Assembly (NCBI GenBank): GCA_021234155.1
Contig: JAJEKV010000017.1
Span: 19,953,937-20,017,936, forward strand
Length of the DNA stretch: 64,000 bases
Direction: 5' to 3'
From: Isoetes taiwanensis
Taxonomy: Eukaryota; Streptophyta; Lycopodiopsida; Isoetales; Isoetaceae
Each line of letters starts with the position of its first letter. Position 1 is the first letter of the stretch. The notes beneath the pieces were generated by a model, which was not told the DNA's origin, searched no databases, and worked only from the letters and a program-made list of their open reading frames with translations. Positions 1 through 10,370 of the stretch are shown here, one piece after another. Position numbers and translations under genes: made by a program.

Positions 1-2727
1 CCTTGCTTCAACTCATTTCCTATGCTGTGTCAAGAATTCTCAGATGTCTTTGCTTGGGATTACTCAACTAAAAAGGAATTCCTCCCTCTAAAGCAAAATT
101 CAAATAAAAGTAAAAAAGAAGGCTCGATCCTGTTGTGAGAATTAAGGAGGATAAATTCTGCCTTGCTGCCGCTAATCTATGAAGAATTAAAAACTATGGA
201 GAGTTCTAAGCTGATATGTGAGACATTGGAACCTGAGTGGTTGTCTTGCATTGTGCCAGTCAAGAAGAGGAGTGGCCAACTTAGAATTTGTATTGATTAT
301 AGAGATATCAATAAGGTTACTATCAAAGACTGCTACCCCCTACCGTTTCTAGAAGAAGTTTTGCATACCATGAGTGGAAAAGAAGTCTATTCTCTTATGG
401 ATGGCTTCTCTGGTTTCAACCAAATAGAAGTTGATCCTTTATCACAGCCAAAAACCGCCTTCATCACACCTTGGGGAACTTATATGATGCTAAGAATGCC
501 ATTTGGTTTGAAAAATGCCCCCTAACCTTCGGAGGGCAATGAACAATATTTTTGAGTCATTATCTCCCCAAGATTTCAGGGCTTTTCTTGATGATTTGAC
601 TCTGGCCACCTCTTTGGAAGATCATCTAAAAACAATCACTAATATGTTTTCTTTGTGCAGATCCAGTGGTGTGAACTTAAATCCAAAGAAGTGTTTGTTT
701 TTGACTGACAAAGGTGTGCTGTTAGGCCATCAGATATCAGAAGAAGGAGTTCAGATTGCTGCAGATAAGCTCACAGTAGTTCTCGACCTCCCAGTACCTA
801 AAACATTGAAGCAGATCAAAGGTTTTGTTGGTACACTTCAAGGCTTGAGGATTTACATCCCAAATTTCTCTCACATTTTGAGACCTATCACCAAGCTCAC
901 CAAAGTAGGGTATGTATCCAAAAATACAAGTCAAAAAGTACCAGGTTGAGTGGAATGGAGATTGCCAAAGGGCATTTGAATTGATCAAAGAAGAGCTCAG
1001 CAAGAAGGTAACACTTCTTGCCCCTAAACCAAATGAAGCTTTCCAAGTTTATGTAACAGTTACATCATTTGCTGTAGGATTAGCCTTATTTCAGAACAAA
1101 AGGGTACTAAATTATGCAGGCAAACAAAGGGTCGTTATTACCACAGGGTGAATTATCCAAATCCTAGAGAAGTCTCTTTGCCCCTAATATTTTTGACCTC
1201 TAAATTCCCCATCTTCTCGATGCAAGCTCCAAAGATTCAAGTCTATATGAAGGTCAATCCTCTTCCAATGTTGTATGGTAAACAAGCCCTGAAGACCAAG
1301 TTCTATAAGTGGGCTGCCATGCTCCAAGACTTTGCCATTGAAGTCCACCTTGTCAAAACAGAAAAAGATCCGAGTAGTTTCATACCCTATGCCTTCTACA
1401 AATATGATTTGACCTCTGAAGAGGATCAAACAGAGGAAGAGGTATGTCATTTAACTGGAGAAGCCAGGTCTTGGATGCAACCTATTGTCAATTATCTAAA
1501 ACATCAAGAGGTCCCTGCCACATTTTCACCATCTGAGAAAGTTAAGTTTAGGAAAAGATGTCTAACATATGTGCTGGTTGAGGACATTTTATGTAGGAAG
1601 ATGCCTTCACAGATTTTGTTGAGGTGCTTGGCTGAAGAAGAACAGGTACAAGCTCTAAGACATGCTCATGATCTCTGCTGTGGTGGACACTATTCTATGG
1701 ATGCCACAGCCAAGAAAATTCTAAGTTCTGGATACTATTGGCCTACACTTCATCATGATGTCAAAAGGTACGTGCAGAGTTGTTCTGATTGTCAAAAGCA
1801 TGCCAGTAAACGCCTGAAGGTACCTCCCCTTTCACCTATTGTGGCCCCTGGCCCATTTCTTGTTTGGGGATTAGATTATGTTGGTCCTATACACCCATCT
1901 TCCTCTGCCAGACATGAATACATCCTAGTTGCTACAGACTTCTTCACTAAGTGGGCTGAAGCCATTCCATTGACAAGTGCCAATGCAGATACCACAGCAA
2001 GTTTCCTACTGTCTAATATATGTGCTAGGTTTGGAGTACCATTGAAGATTGTTTCTGACAGAGGAACGCCCTTTATGAATGAAGTAATAGACAAGCTTAC
2101 CCAATTGCTTGAGATAAGACACACAAAAAGTTCTGCTTACTACCCTCAGGGAAATGGCCAGGCAGAATCCACCAATAAAACTCTGATATCCATTATGAAG
2201 AAGACAGTAGATAGGTTTCCAAGAAGCTGGCATACAAAGTTGATCTATGCCCTTTGGTCCTACAGAACCACTTATAAAGTGGCTATAAAAAACACTCCTG
2301 CCTCTATTGTGTATGGTACTAGTGTCATTCTACCCTTTGAGTTGCAGGTACTTTCGCCAAGGACAATGCAAATACAAGTCAAAAGTGAAGAAGATGCTAT
2401 CCGTGTGCAAAGCATCAGAGGATGCTAGCTCTTGAGGAACTTCGTAGATAAGACTCTCTGGTGATAACTCGAACACAAGATGAAAATCAAGAAGAAATTT
2501 GACAAACAAGCAAGAGAAGTCAACTATCGGGTTGGTGATTTGGTGCTTAAGTTAGCTAGAAACAAAGATCCCACTCTAGGTAAGTTTTACGCAAAATTGG
2601 GAAGGTCCATTTGTCATTTCTTCACATGCTGGAGTAAACTCATATTACTTACAGGAGTTAGAGTCTGAGAGAATTTTGCCAAATCCTCTCAATGCACAAC
2701 ACTTGAAAGCTTATTGGATCTAAACTA
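1..2727 (+). pseudogene. Ty3/Gypsy retrotransposon pol remnant (RT, RNase H, integrase), 5' end outside window
   Basis: Reverse-transcriptase segments are readable from about 30 to 900: a DVFAW motif near the left edge, LRICIDYRDIN, YSLMDGFSGFNQI, MPFGLKNAP and a FLDD active site at 581-595. RNase H-like sequence follows (about 940-1400). The integrase carries an HHCC zinc finger at about 1660-1800. Its DDE core has Asp in WGLDYVGP (about 1873), Asp in SDRGTPF (about 2057) and Glu in AESTNKT (about 2164). A GDLVLK segment at about 2535 and an ILPNPLNAQHLKAYW terminus ending at TAA 2727 close the protein. The wording ILVATDFFTKWAEAIPL is typical of the plant non-chromovirus (Tat/Ogre/Athila) side of Ty3/Gypsy; I infer Tat-like. 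The reading frame changes at about 520, 930, 1150 and 2635, and stops interrupt 2428-2480, so this copy is dead. The 5' LTR, gag and protease lie outside the window or are lost. Confidence 0.93.
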
Positions 2728-3766
2728 GCCAATGCTAGTTAGTATAGTTGTAGGTAGTCTAAAAAGGGTTGAATTAGTTGAAATTGTTCTAGATATAATT
2801 TGCTAACACTATGGGAAGAAAACAATAAAAAGAAGAAAAGCTGAAAAGAAAAAATATGCGTTTTGATCTTTAACATTGTCATTTGCAGGTTCATTAGTTG
2901 TTCTGTTTAAAGCCAGCCAGAAAAACCATTGCTTCCTAAAGTTGTGCTCATATGCAGGAGCTCGAAATCATCATGAACAGTTTGCTGAACATCTTGTGAT
3001 GAACGCCAGGATTGTACTAATCTGAGTCACCATGTCATTTGCAGGACCATCCTAGTCTTCCATACCATTCTTTTTTCATTTATTGGCCTCCCACTCATAT
3101 AAGCCTTACTCCTACTTTTATTCATCACCTACAGGCTGCTATTCACCCCTGTGCATCATAAAAAGCAGCCTCCTAACTCCCTATTTCATGTCACTTGCAG
3201 GATCATCCTTTACTCATTAGCCAGCTTTATACCATTACCATTTTTTCTTTTGGGCAAATTTGCAGGACCATTACACCTTCTAGAATGTGTCTGCACCCTT
3301 CCATAACATTCTAGCACCATCCACCAAGTCATTTCTTCAAGATCCCTACAAGAATGGGTAGCTGAAATCCTAAAAGTATCAAGTTTTATTCACAAGATCA
3401 TTGAAGCAGATTTTGGACGTTCCCCCCAAGTTTCAACACTTATGGGAAGTCAAAAGATCATGGTAGCAGACCCTACAAGTCACAAATGTTCAAAAGTTGC
3501 TGCTGTGTTCAAAAGTTGCAGAATTCATCACCAAAAATATGAAGTACACATAGTTCTATCCAGTTTCTATTACTGGCACCATTTTCCATTTATGAAGACC
3601 TCAAGAAAACCTTATATTATCTCAGGAACAAGAGATGCATTGATTTGGCATTCACTCTCATATATTTGCACTTTTCAGATGCTTTTATACTGCATTCTAA
3701 GAAGCTCTGATATTTCAGAACAGGATAATTCAGATCCAGATGTCAGGAGGAGTTTTTAACAGGGTT
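2728..3766 (+). other. Noncoding 3' region behind the Ty3/Gypsy integrase, with a recurring short motif
   Basis: No convincing coding sequence was found. A motif close to TTTGCAGGACCATC recurs at about 2882, 3037, 3193 and 3259, at irregular spacing of roughly 65-155 bp. The block lies between the integrase stop and a candidate polypurine tract, so it is probably the element's 3' untranslated spacer, which is long in Tat-like elements. A 105-codon open frame at 3442-3759 has no recognisable family and is not called as a gene. Confidence 0.4.
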
Positions 3767-3779
3767 TCAAGGTGGGGGA
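3767..3779 (+). other. Candidate polypurine tract of the Ty3/Gypsy element
   Basis: AAGGTGGGGGA followed by a T-run and then TGTAAG at about 3799 fits the arrangement of polypurine tract then LTR start (TG) in plant Ty3/Gypsy elements. Without the partner 5' LTR the boundary cannot be confirmed. If correct, the 3' LTR would start at about 3799; its end is not identifiable here. Confidence 0.35.
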
Positions 3780-4613
3780 CCAGCCATTTTTTTTTTTGTA
3801 AGATGTTGCCCCTTGAAGTGGCAACATGAAGAAAAGATGAAGATATGAAGAAAATTCTAAGTATTGGAGGAGCTATTAAGGAAAGGTATCAGGCTGAAAG
3901 AGAATCTAGGCCAGGTGAGCACCCTTGCCAAATCCTTTAGCCAAAACTAGCCACCCTTGATTTTTCCCAAATTTTTTGAGCCTATCTCCTATTTTTCCTT
4001 GAATTTCCCCTATCGCTGGCCAAATATTCCCCAAAAATGCCTAAAAATCTATACCTTTGCCAAGTGGCATCCTAGTCATCATCCTAAAGTGCCAAAGATG
4101 TCAAAAAGTCAAGTGAAAGTCAAAATAAAAAGTCAAAAGGCACACTTTCCAAAAATACCCTTGCCATGTCATCAAGAGTCAAAATGCCACCTAGGATGGC
4201 CACCTTGCTCACCAAAATGCTTTGTCATCCAACTTTGGTTATATCTTTGCCACTTGGGTCAAAATCATGCCACCTCATCAAAAATGTCAAGGGGCATTTA
4301 AAATTTCGAAAATCCACTTGGGCAAAAAGCCATGTTTGACCTTGCCACATCATCCTTCATTATGCCAAGTCATCATTTCATCATGTCCAGTCACCATTGA
4401 TTCATCTTTTTTTTAAGCCAAAAAATCAAAGTGCCATTTTTCAAAACTTGACCACATCACCATGTTGCCCCAATGAAAATATGCCACCTGGCACAAAAAA
4501 TTTCCAAAAAGACCTTATATAGACCTTTGAATTCCAATTCTTGGGAATCGTGCCCTTTGAAAAAAATATAAAAAAATTGTCCTATTCTACCCCCCCCCCG
4601 ACCTAGATTCCTT

Positions 4614-4735
4614 TTCAGCCAATCACCCCCCTCCACGTGGCTCACCCGGGCGTGTGGGGCGGTGGAGGTACCGAATCCCACGTGGGCAAGACACGTCAAT
4701 TTAATAGTTAGCCCGGATCGAGCTATATATACCCA
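4614..4735 (+). promoter_or_regulatory. Plant-type promoter cluster (CCAAT, two G-boxes, TATA)
   Basis: A CCAAT-type box (AGCCAATCA, about 4617) is followed by CCACGTGG at 4633-4640, CCCACGTGGG at 4677-4686, an ACACGTCA element at about 4691 and a TATA box CTATATATA at 4723-4731. G-boxes (CACGTG) bind plant bZIP and bHLH factors that act in light and ABA responses. The cluster probably belongs to the LTR of the upstream element and would start transcripts near 4755. It could instead be a host promoter, because an ORF starts at 4808. Confidence 0.5.
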
Positions 4736-4807
4736 GGCTGACTTTTTAATTTAGGCCTGTGGGATATATCCACTCAAGAAGATCCGGCAAAAAACCATTA
4801 GGGTTCT

Positions 4808-5173
4808 ATGATTCTCCGCTTCCCAAGCACTTTGAATGATGCAGAGGCGGTTCCGATCATAACCGACTTACGGAACCAATCGAATTATGAAAAGGATGCG
4901 AATTAATGGAGATCATACCAAGAACGAGCATTGCCTATTTTTGGGAAAGAAGAGTTCGTGGCCATATCACGGAGACAAATTAGAGCTCTAACTACCCGAC
5001 CGCGTGTCTATAAAGATGATCCGGCCAGTATTCCAATCAAGGAGAGGAGATTTTTGATTAGAAACCCGCCCTTGTTCTTGAAAGCAAAGATTTTGGAAGT
5101 TCGATACAAATTCTATTTCAGTGATCCGAATGGATTACGACAACAAGAGTATTATGTTCCTAAGATAATCTGA
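4808..5173 (+). pseudogene. Unrecognised ORF downstream of the TATA box, one in-frame stop
   Basis: An ATG at 4808 opens a frame of about 121 codons that ends at 5173 and is interrupted only by TAA at 4904-4906. The downstream part is basic and polar, rich in Arg, Lys and Tyr, with no family I recognise. It sits about 85 bp after the TATA box, which is where a first exon or the 5' part of an element-encoded protein would be expected. It may be the start of a gag-like protein or simply LTR sequence open by chance. Confidence 0.3.
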
Positions 5174-6693
5174 GAAAAGTTTTCTTGAGCAATCCATGGT
5201 GTTTCCCCTTTTCTTCAATCGATTTCTGAGTGTTTTTTTCAAAAAAATAGTCTTTTCCCATTTTTTATGTGCCAGCCCACTTCTGGCGAACTTTGCCAAG
5301 AATTTCCCATCAATCCTGATCAACAAATGAGTTGAAATCAATTCAAACCATCTGATATCATCTAGATTTGGCTTAACAAATAGCTATTCTGCCAGAATTT
5401 GCTCATATATTTCATTTGCATTCAAAGGAAACTTGACTGCATCCCAGAGCTTTTTCTTCAATCATTTTCACCACCTTGTTCCAGAAAACATCCTAGTTAT
5501 ACACCTACATTCACATATCACCTTATTTCCTCACATTTGCACATCTTTTCTCATCCCCTCACCACACATTTGGCTCTCTGCACCCTAAACACAGAATTTG
5601 GCAAGTATCTTTTAGAAAATCCCACAATTTAGAGATTTGTGCATCACAGTTTTTGCAAGGATTCTGTGAAAGGCAACAACATTTAATACATTCCTGTGGT
5701 TCTGCCTGAGTTTTATAAATTAAGAGCTCTGCCGCATTTACTCCATGTGCACAAAAAGCAAACAAATCGTCATGGCATCAACCTCAAACTCATAAACACA
5801 TGGCAAAACCCGTATAATATGGAAAGAAATAAGACCCAGCTTCAACAGGCAATAGGATGATGCGAAAAAATGCAAAAATATGATTTAAGTTACCATGTGC
5901 GAATCTTAAGTATTTAGCGAAAATTTGTGATGACACTTGGATTGGGGCACTCATAAAATCTTGTTTGGCCTTCATCACCTGATCTCAACCGCACCAAGGG
6001 CATAGCAAAGTAAAGAGAGCTGAAAACAAAGAATAAAATGCATTAATTTATGTACTGTCTTGCATAATATTCAAGTTTTGGAGGGTGGCATTTGGGACAC
6101 TCTTCATTCACACGCATAATACATTTCGAAATTCCCATTATCTCTTTTAAAAAATAAAATAATATAGAACAACCGTAATGCAAACATGCTAACCTCAGCC
6201 TTGTGTCCGACTTCTTCTCCAAAGATTTTTGTTTGTCCATCAAAGGGAAACCAGAGGTTCAATGCCCAAAGTTAATGCGAACCAAATCCTAAAACGTACA
6301 TAGCGGCATATATTGTAAGGGACAGAGATTGATGATGCAAAAACGGTTTATCTTGGCAATGAGTAGCAGCAGAACATGATAAAAAAGGTAGGAGCCTGAA
6401 ACACCATCTAAACTTAGGCAAAGAGACAACTGAGGTTCTTTATACAATATTCAATTGCGAGCATACAATTCCGAGTATTGAGTATTCAATTCCGCACCCC
6501 ATCGTGACTATGGGGTTATAATCCAAAGATGTTAATTATTTACATGAGGCCATCACATAATGTAATTCCAAGACAAAAAGAATAAGCTTACTTATCAAAG
6601 AGGCCATTGGATTAACCATAACGTCTACCAACAAATCAAATAAACCTGCAAAGACAAACGAACACATTGGAATCCCGGCTCGGTAGAAATTAC

Positions 6694-6788
6694 GTGTAAA
6701 CATGTACCCCATCGGCAACAACGACAACGGTGACATCTTCAAAGACCCCATCAATTGGCAAATGATCTCGGATGGAAGGACAGAAATC
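6694..6788 (-). CDS. Candidate internal exon of an unrecognised minus-strand gene
   Basis: On the minus strand a segment runs from a TTGCAG acceptor (just right of 6788) to a GTAATT donor (left of 6694). It is open in one frame and reads like ordinary folded-protein sequence: DFCPSIRDHLPIDG, then a Val-rich strand VTVVVVADGVHVYT. Neighbouring minus-strand segments also look coding. At about 7000-7040 the frame VIIFGAVD...LDLILPTR is broken by a TAG, and at about 6200-6240 there is DGQTKIFGEEVGHKAE before GT. I do not recognise the protein. The gene is either a decayed copy or split by unseen introns. Confidence 0.3.
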
Positions 6789-7752
6789 CTGCAATACAAA
6801 CAATATAGAAATTGATTTCATTCTAAAGCACCACGTTTCTCAATGCAAAAATGTAGACTAATACCCACAATTATCTCAAATTTTATCAAAGGCGATCACC
6901 TCTGTTTGTCCAAGCAAACTATCGTAACTAAAAAGCAAAAGTGGAAAGAGGCATTTACCCGGGTTGGAAGGATTAAATCCAAGTGTGCCTACCTATCTAC
7001 AGCCCCAAAGATGATTACGTGGCGTGGTTCTTGTTATGTGGTTCCCGTCGATTGAAAGAGCACGTAAGACATTGGCGACAAAAAGTAGCTCAAAATAAGC
7101 AGGTTTTCAAGTTATTGTCTTTGACAAATCTTTACAGCCGCTATATGAGAGCTTTGAAATTCAACCATACCGATTCTAAGCCTTTGTTTCCGTCCTTCAA
7201 TTACACAGGAGCAATGCCGCCAAGCCAAAAAGCAGAAAAGGGATCGATGAGTCATGGATCTGTCAGAAGAAACTGCCTAAGAATTAGCACAATTTGCAGA
7301 AAATACTTGCATATTTTTTGTGCAATAGAGATTAAATCAAGCCGGCATGTGACATTTTGCATAACAATAACGCCTGCCCAAAAAGCAACTAAAAAGCAAG
7401 GCAAAGAAATACTTTAAATAGGGAAGGATCATGTTCTTCATGAGAGATGGATTTCTTGCAACAAAATTTTGCCATTCTTCTTTGTCGATTCTTCCGTCAT
7501 TTTTTGTATTCTTCCGTCATTTTTTGTATCTGCTTCTGCAAATGTCTGCAAGAGAATTATTAAAGCCAAAACACATTAGAAATTTCATTAAAAAATACGG
7601 AACTTCTACCTCTAAGGGAGGGTCTTCTTTGTTGTCGCCGATGCTGGATCTTCTTTGCTACATTCCAAAGACTCAACTATCATCCACCAACTTATATAAT
7701 ATTCTTCACTCATGTAATTAGCCCAATGAAGACACCCATCGATATTGCATAC

Positions 7753-7917
7753 CTCCTGGGAGATGCCTCTGTCCTGGATGCATCTATTTGGAATGCAACT
7801 GCGACCTAGTTTTGGAGAAGAATGAATGGGTCTAGGCTGGTTGAGCAGCAAAGAAGGGAGAAGAATATCGAGGGCAAATTCTAACACCCATAGCTGCGTT
7901 AACGGAGCTAGATACAT
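7753..7917 (-). CDS. Candidate first coding exon, minus strand
   Basis: From an ATG at 7917 the minus strand is open for 55 codons to a GTATGC donor. The peptide is hydrophobic and Leu-rich at the start, then Ser/Arg/Cys-rich, which could be an organelle transit peptide, but no family is recognised. Upstream on this strand (8117-8150) lie AACCCTAA and TTAGGGTTT telo-box-like motifs, common near plant transcription starts. It may be the first exon of the gene suggested by the 6694-6788 exon. Confidence 0.25.
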
Positions 7918-8144
7918 AGCTGCCCTAATGGAGCTAGTTCCGCTCTTGCTTCCTCTGAAGGAGCCTCGCCCAGTGCAAGCTGATCCGATTTAATCCATGA
8001 GAAAACCTCCCGCATTCACATTTAACCTCCCGCTTCACCCAAGAATGATGGAAGGCGGAGGAGATGGCCGCTTCCGTTTACTGGCCACCTTGACAAAGAA
8101 AACGGGCCCGATACATAAAAACCCTAAATGTCGAAAATAGGGTT

Positions 8145-8225
8145 AGGGTTTCGCTGACGACATACTTACCCAATAACATCTTATATTATAATGTTATAGC
8201 GTAAGTATGTCATGAATGAAACCCT
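8145..8225. repeat. 81-bp hairpin-forming inverted repeat
   Basis: Left arm 8145-8179 and right arm 8191-8225 are inverted copies: 29 of 35 positions match, with an 11-nt AT-rich loop. Both arms begin with the telo-box-like AGGGTTTC and contain GACATACTTAC. This size and structure fit a very small MITE or a fold-back remnant. It sits about 85 bp before the purine tract. Confidence 0.75.
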
Positions 8226-8309
8226 AATTTGGATGGTTGAGATCATCCGATTGCATTCGGAGGTCGAGATTTATCGCACGACTTCCCTCCACCATGATTG
8301 GCCATGCTC

Positions 8310-10365
8310 TAATGTCTGAAGAGGAAAGGGAAAAGGAAAAGGGAGGAGAAAATGGCAAAGTGAAAGGCAAAAAGGCACGGGTAAAAGGGAAAGAAAGAAA
8401 GGAAAAAAGGAAAGCGAAAAGAGCACGAAAAAGGGAAAGGAAAATAAAGAAAAAAAGGACACTATGAAAAGGAGAAGATGGAAAGGATGAGGATAGGAGT
8501 AAAAGGGAAGTTGAAAAGGGGATGAGGAAAAGGGTAGAGAAAAGGGAAGGGAAAAGGAAAAGGGAAAAGGAAAGAAAAGGGAAAGGGAAAGGAAAAGGTA
8601 AAAGAAAGGGGGAGGAGGAGGGAGTGAAAAGGAACACTGGGAAAGGGGAAGAGTAAAAAGGTGGGGAAAGGAGGAAAAGGGAGGAGATAAAGGCAAAGTG
8701 AAAGGCAAAAAAGGCACGGATAAAAGGGAAAAGGAAATAGAAAATAGCACAAAAAAGAGAAAGGAAAAGTAAGAGAGAAAATAAAGGAAAAAATGACACT
8801 ATGAAAAGGAGAAGAGGGAAAGGGTGAGGACAGGAGTAAAAGGGAAGGGAAAAAGGGGATGAGGAAAAGGGTAGAGAGAAGGGAAGGGAAAAGGAAAAGG
8901 GAAAAGGAAAGGAAAAAAAGGGAGAGGAGGAGGGAGCGAAAAGGGACAGTGGGAAAGGGGGAGAGAAAAAAGGTGGGGAAAGGAGAAAAAAGGAAGGGAA
9001 AATGGACACGAAAAAAAAAAAAGAAAGAAAAAGGGAGGAGAGAAGGGATGGAAAGGGTAAAAGGAAAAAGCGAGGGGAGGGGCAAAAGGGAAAAAAGGGC
9101 ATGGGGAAAAGAGGAAGAGAAAAGAAGGAGAGAAGCGGAAAAAAAGAAGAGAAAGGAGGGAGGAAAGGGGAAAGGGAAAAAGAAAAGAACAAATGAGGGA
9201 GGAAAGGGAAAGAAAAAGACTACGAGAAAAAGGAAGAGGGAAAGGGTGGGCAAAGGGAAGGAATAAATGGCACTGTAAAAAAGGGAAGAGAAATAAAGGG
9301 AAGGGAAAAAAAGACATGAGAAAAAGAAAGGGAAAAAGAAATAAAAAGGAGGCGGAAGAGAGAAAAATGGAAGGGAAAAAGGGCACGAAAAAAAGCGGAA
9401 TAGAGAAAGGGTCAGGAGAGGAGGAAAAGGGAAGGGAAAAAAGCCATTGGTAAAGGGGAAGGGGGAAAGGGAAGCGAAGGGGATGGAATGGGAGAAAAAG
9501 AAAATAAAATAAGGTAAAATGAAAAAAAGAATGTGAAAAGAGAAGGGGATAGAAAAAGGGAAAAGCAAGGAGGTTGAAAATGGAAAAGGCAAACGTGAAA
9601 AAAGTGGAAGCAATGGAAAAAGGCAAAAGGGAAAAAACGGGAGGTAAAATGGAAAAATAGAAAGGGGAGGTGAATAAAAAGGAAGAGCAAAATAGAAAAA
9701 GAAAAAGAGAAGGAAAAAAGGAAAAAGGAGGTGGACGAGGAAAAAGGTGAAGAAAGGGGAAAAGAGGAGCGAAAAAAGAGCATGAAAAAATAGAAGAGAA
9801 AAGGGACATGGCAAAAAAGGGAAGAGGGAAAGGGTGAGGAAAGGGGAAAACCGAAGGAAAAATTGACATGGAAAAAGGGAAAGGGAAAGAGGGAAAAGAA
9901 AAAAGGAGGGGGGAAAAGGAAGGGAAAATGGCACTAGAAAAAAAGGAAGACTGAAGGGCTGGGCAAAAGAGGAAAAGGGAAGGGAAAAAGGGGAAAAAAG
10001 AAAAGGTGGGGAGAAGGAAAGGGAAAAGGGAAAGGAAAGGGGAAAGCAGAAAGGAAAACTTAGAAAGAAGGGCACGAGGAAAAGGGGAAGAGGGAAATGG
10101 GAAAAGAGAGGGGGGAAAGGGCACAAGGAAAGGGAAAAAGGGCAACCACAAATTGGAGAAAAGGGAAGGGAAAAATAGAAAAGGAAAAATGGGGAAGCAG
10201 AAACAAAAAAGAGAAAAAGAGGAAATGGAATAATGGAAAAAGAAAAAAGTAAATTGAAAAATGTAAAAAGGGAAAAGGGGCAAGGGGAAAATAGGAAAAA
10301 AAAATAGTAGACAAAGGCAAAATGAAAAAGGAAAACGGAAAAGATAAGGGGAAGTGCGAAATGTG
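8310..10365 (+). repeat. About 2 kb homopurine tract (plus strand A/G), degenerate minisatellite
   Basis: The plus strand is almost entirely A and G, mainly runs of GGGAAAAGGG and GGAAAAG, with isolated C or T bases. A tandem duplication with a period of about 338 bp is visible: 8341 onward matches 8679 onward, and 8466 matches 8804. Beyond it, shorter degenerate modules recur, each marked by a GGCAC, GACATG or GGCATGG word followed by an A-run and GGGAAGAGGGAAAGGG. The minus strand gives long Phe/Ser/Pro/Leu open frames of up to 554 codons. These result from the absence of stop codons in pyrimidine-only sequence and are not genes. Such tracts can form intramolecular triplex DNA. Confidence 0.95.
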
Positions 10366-10370
10366 GTCGA

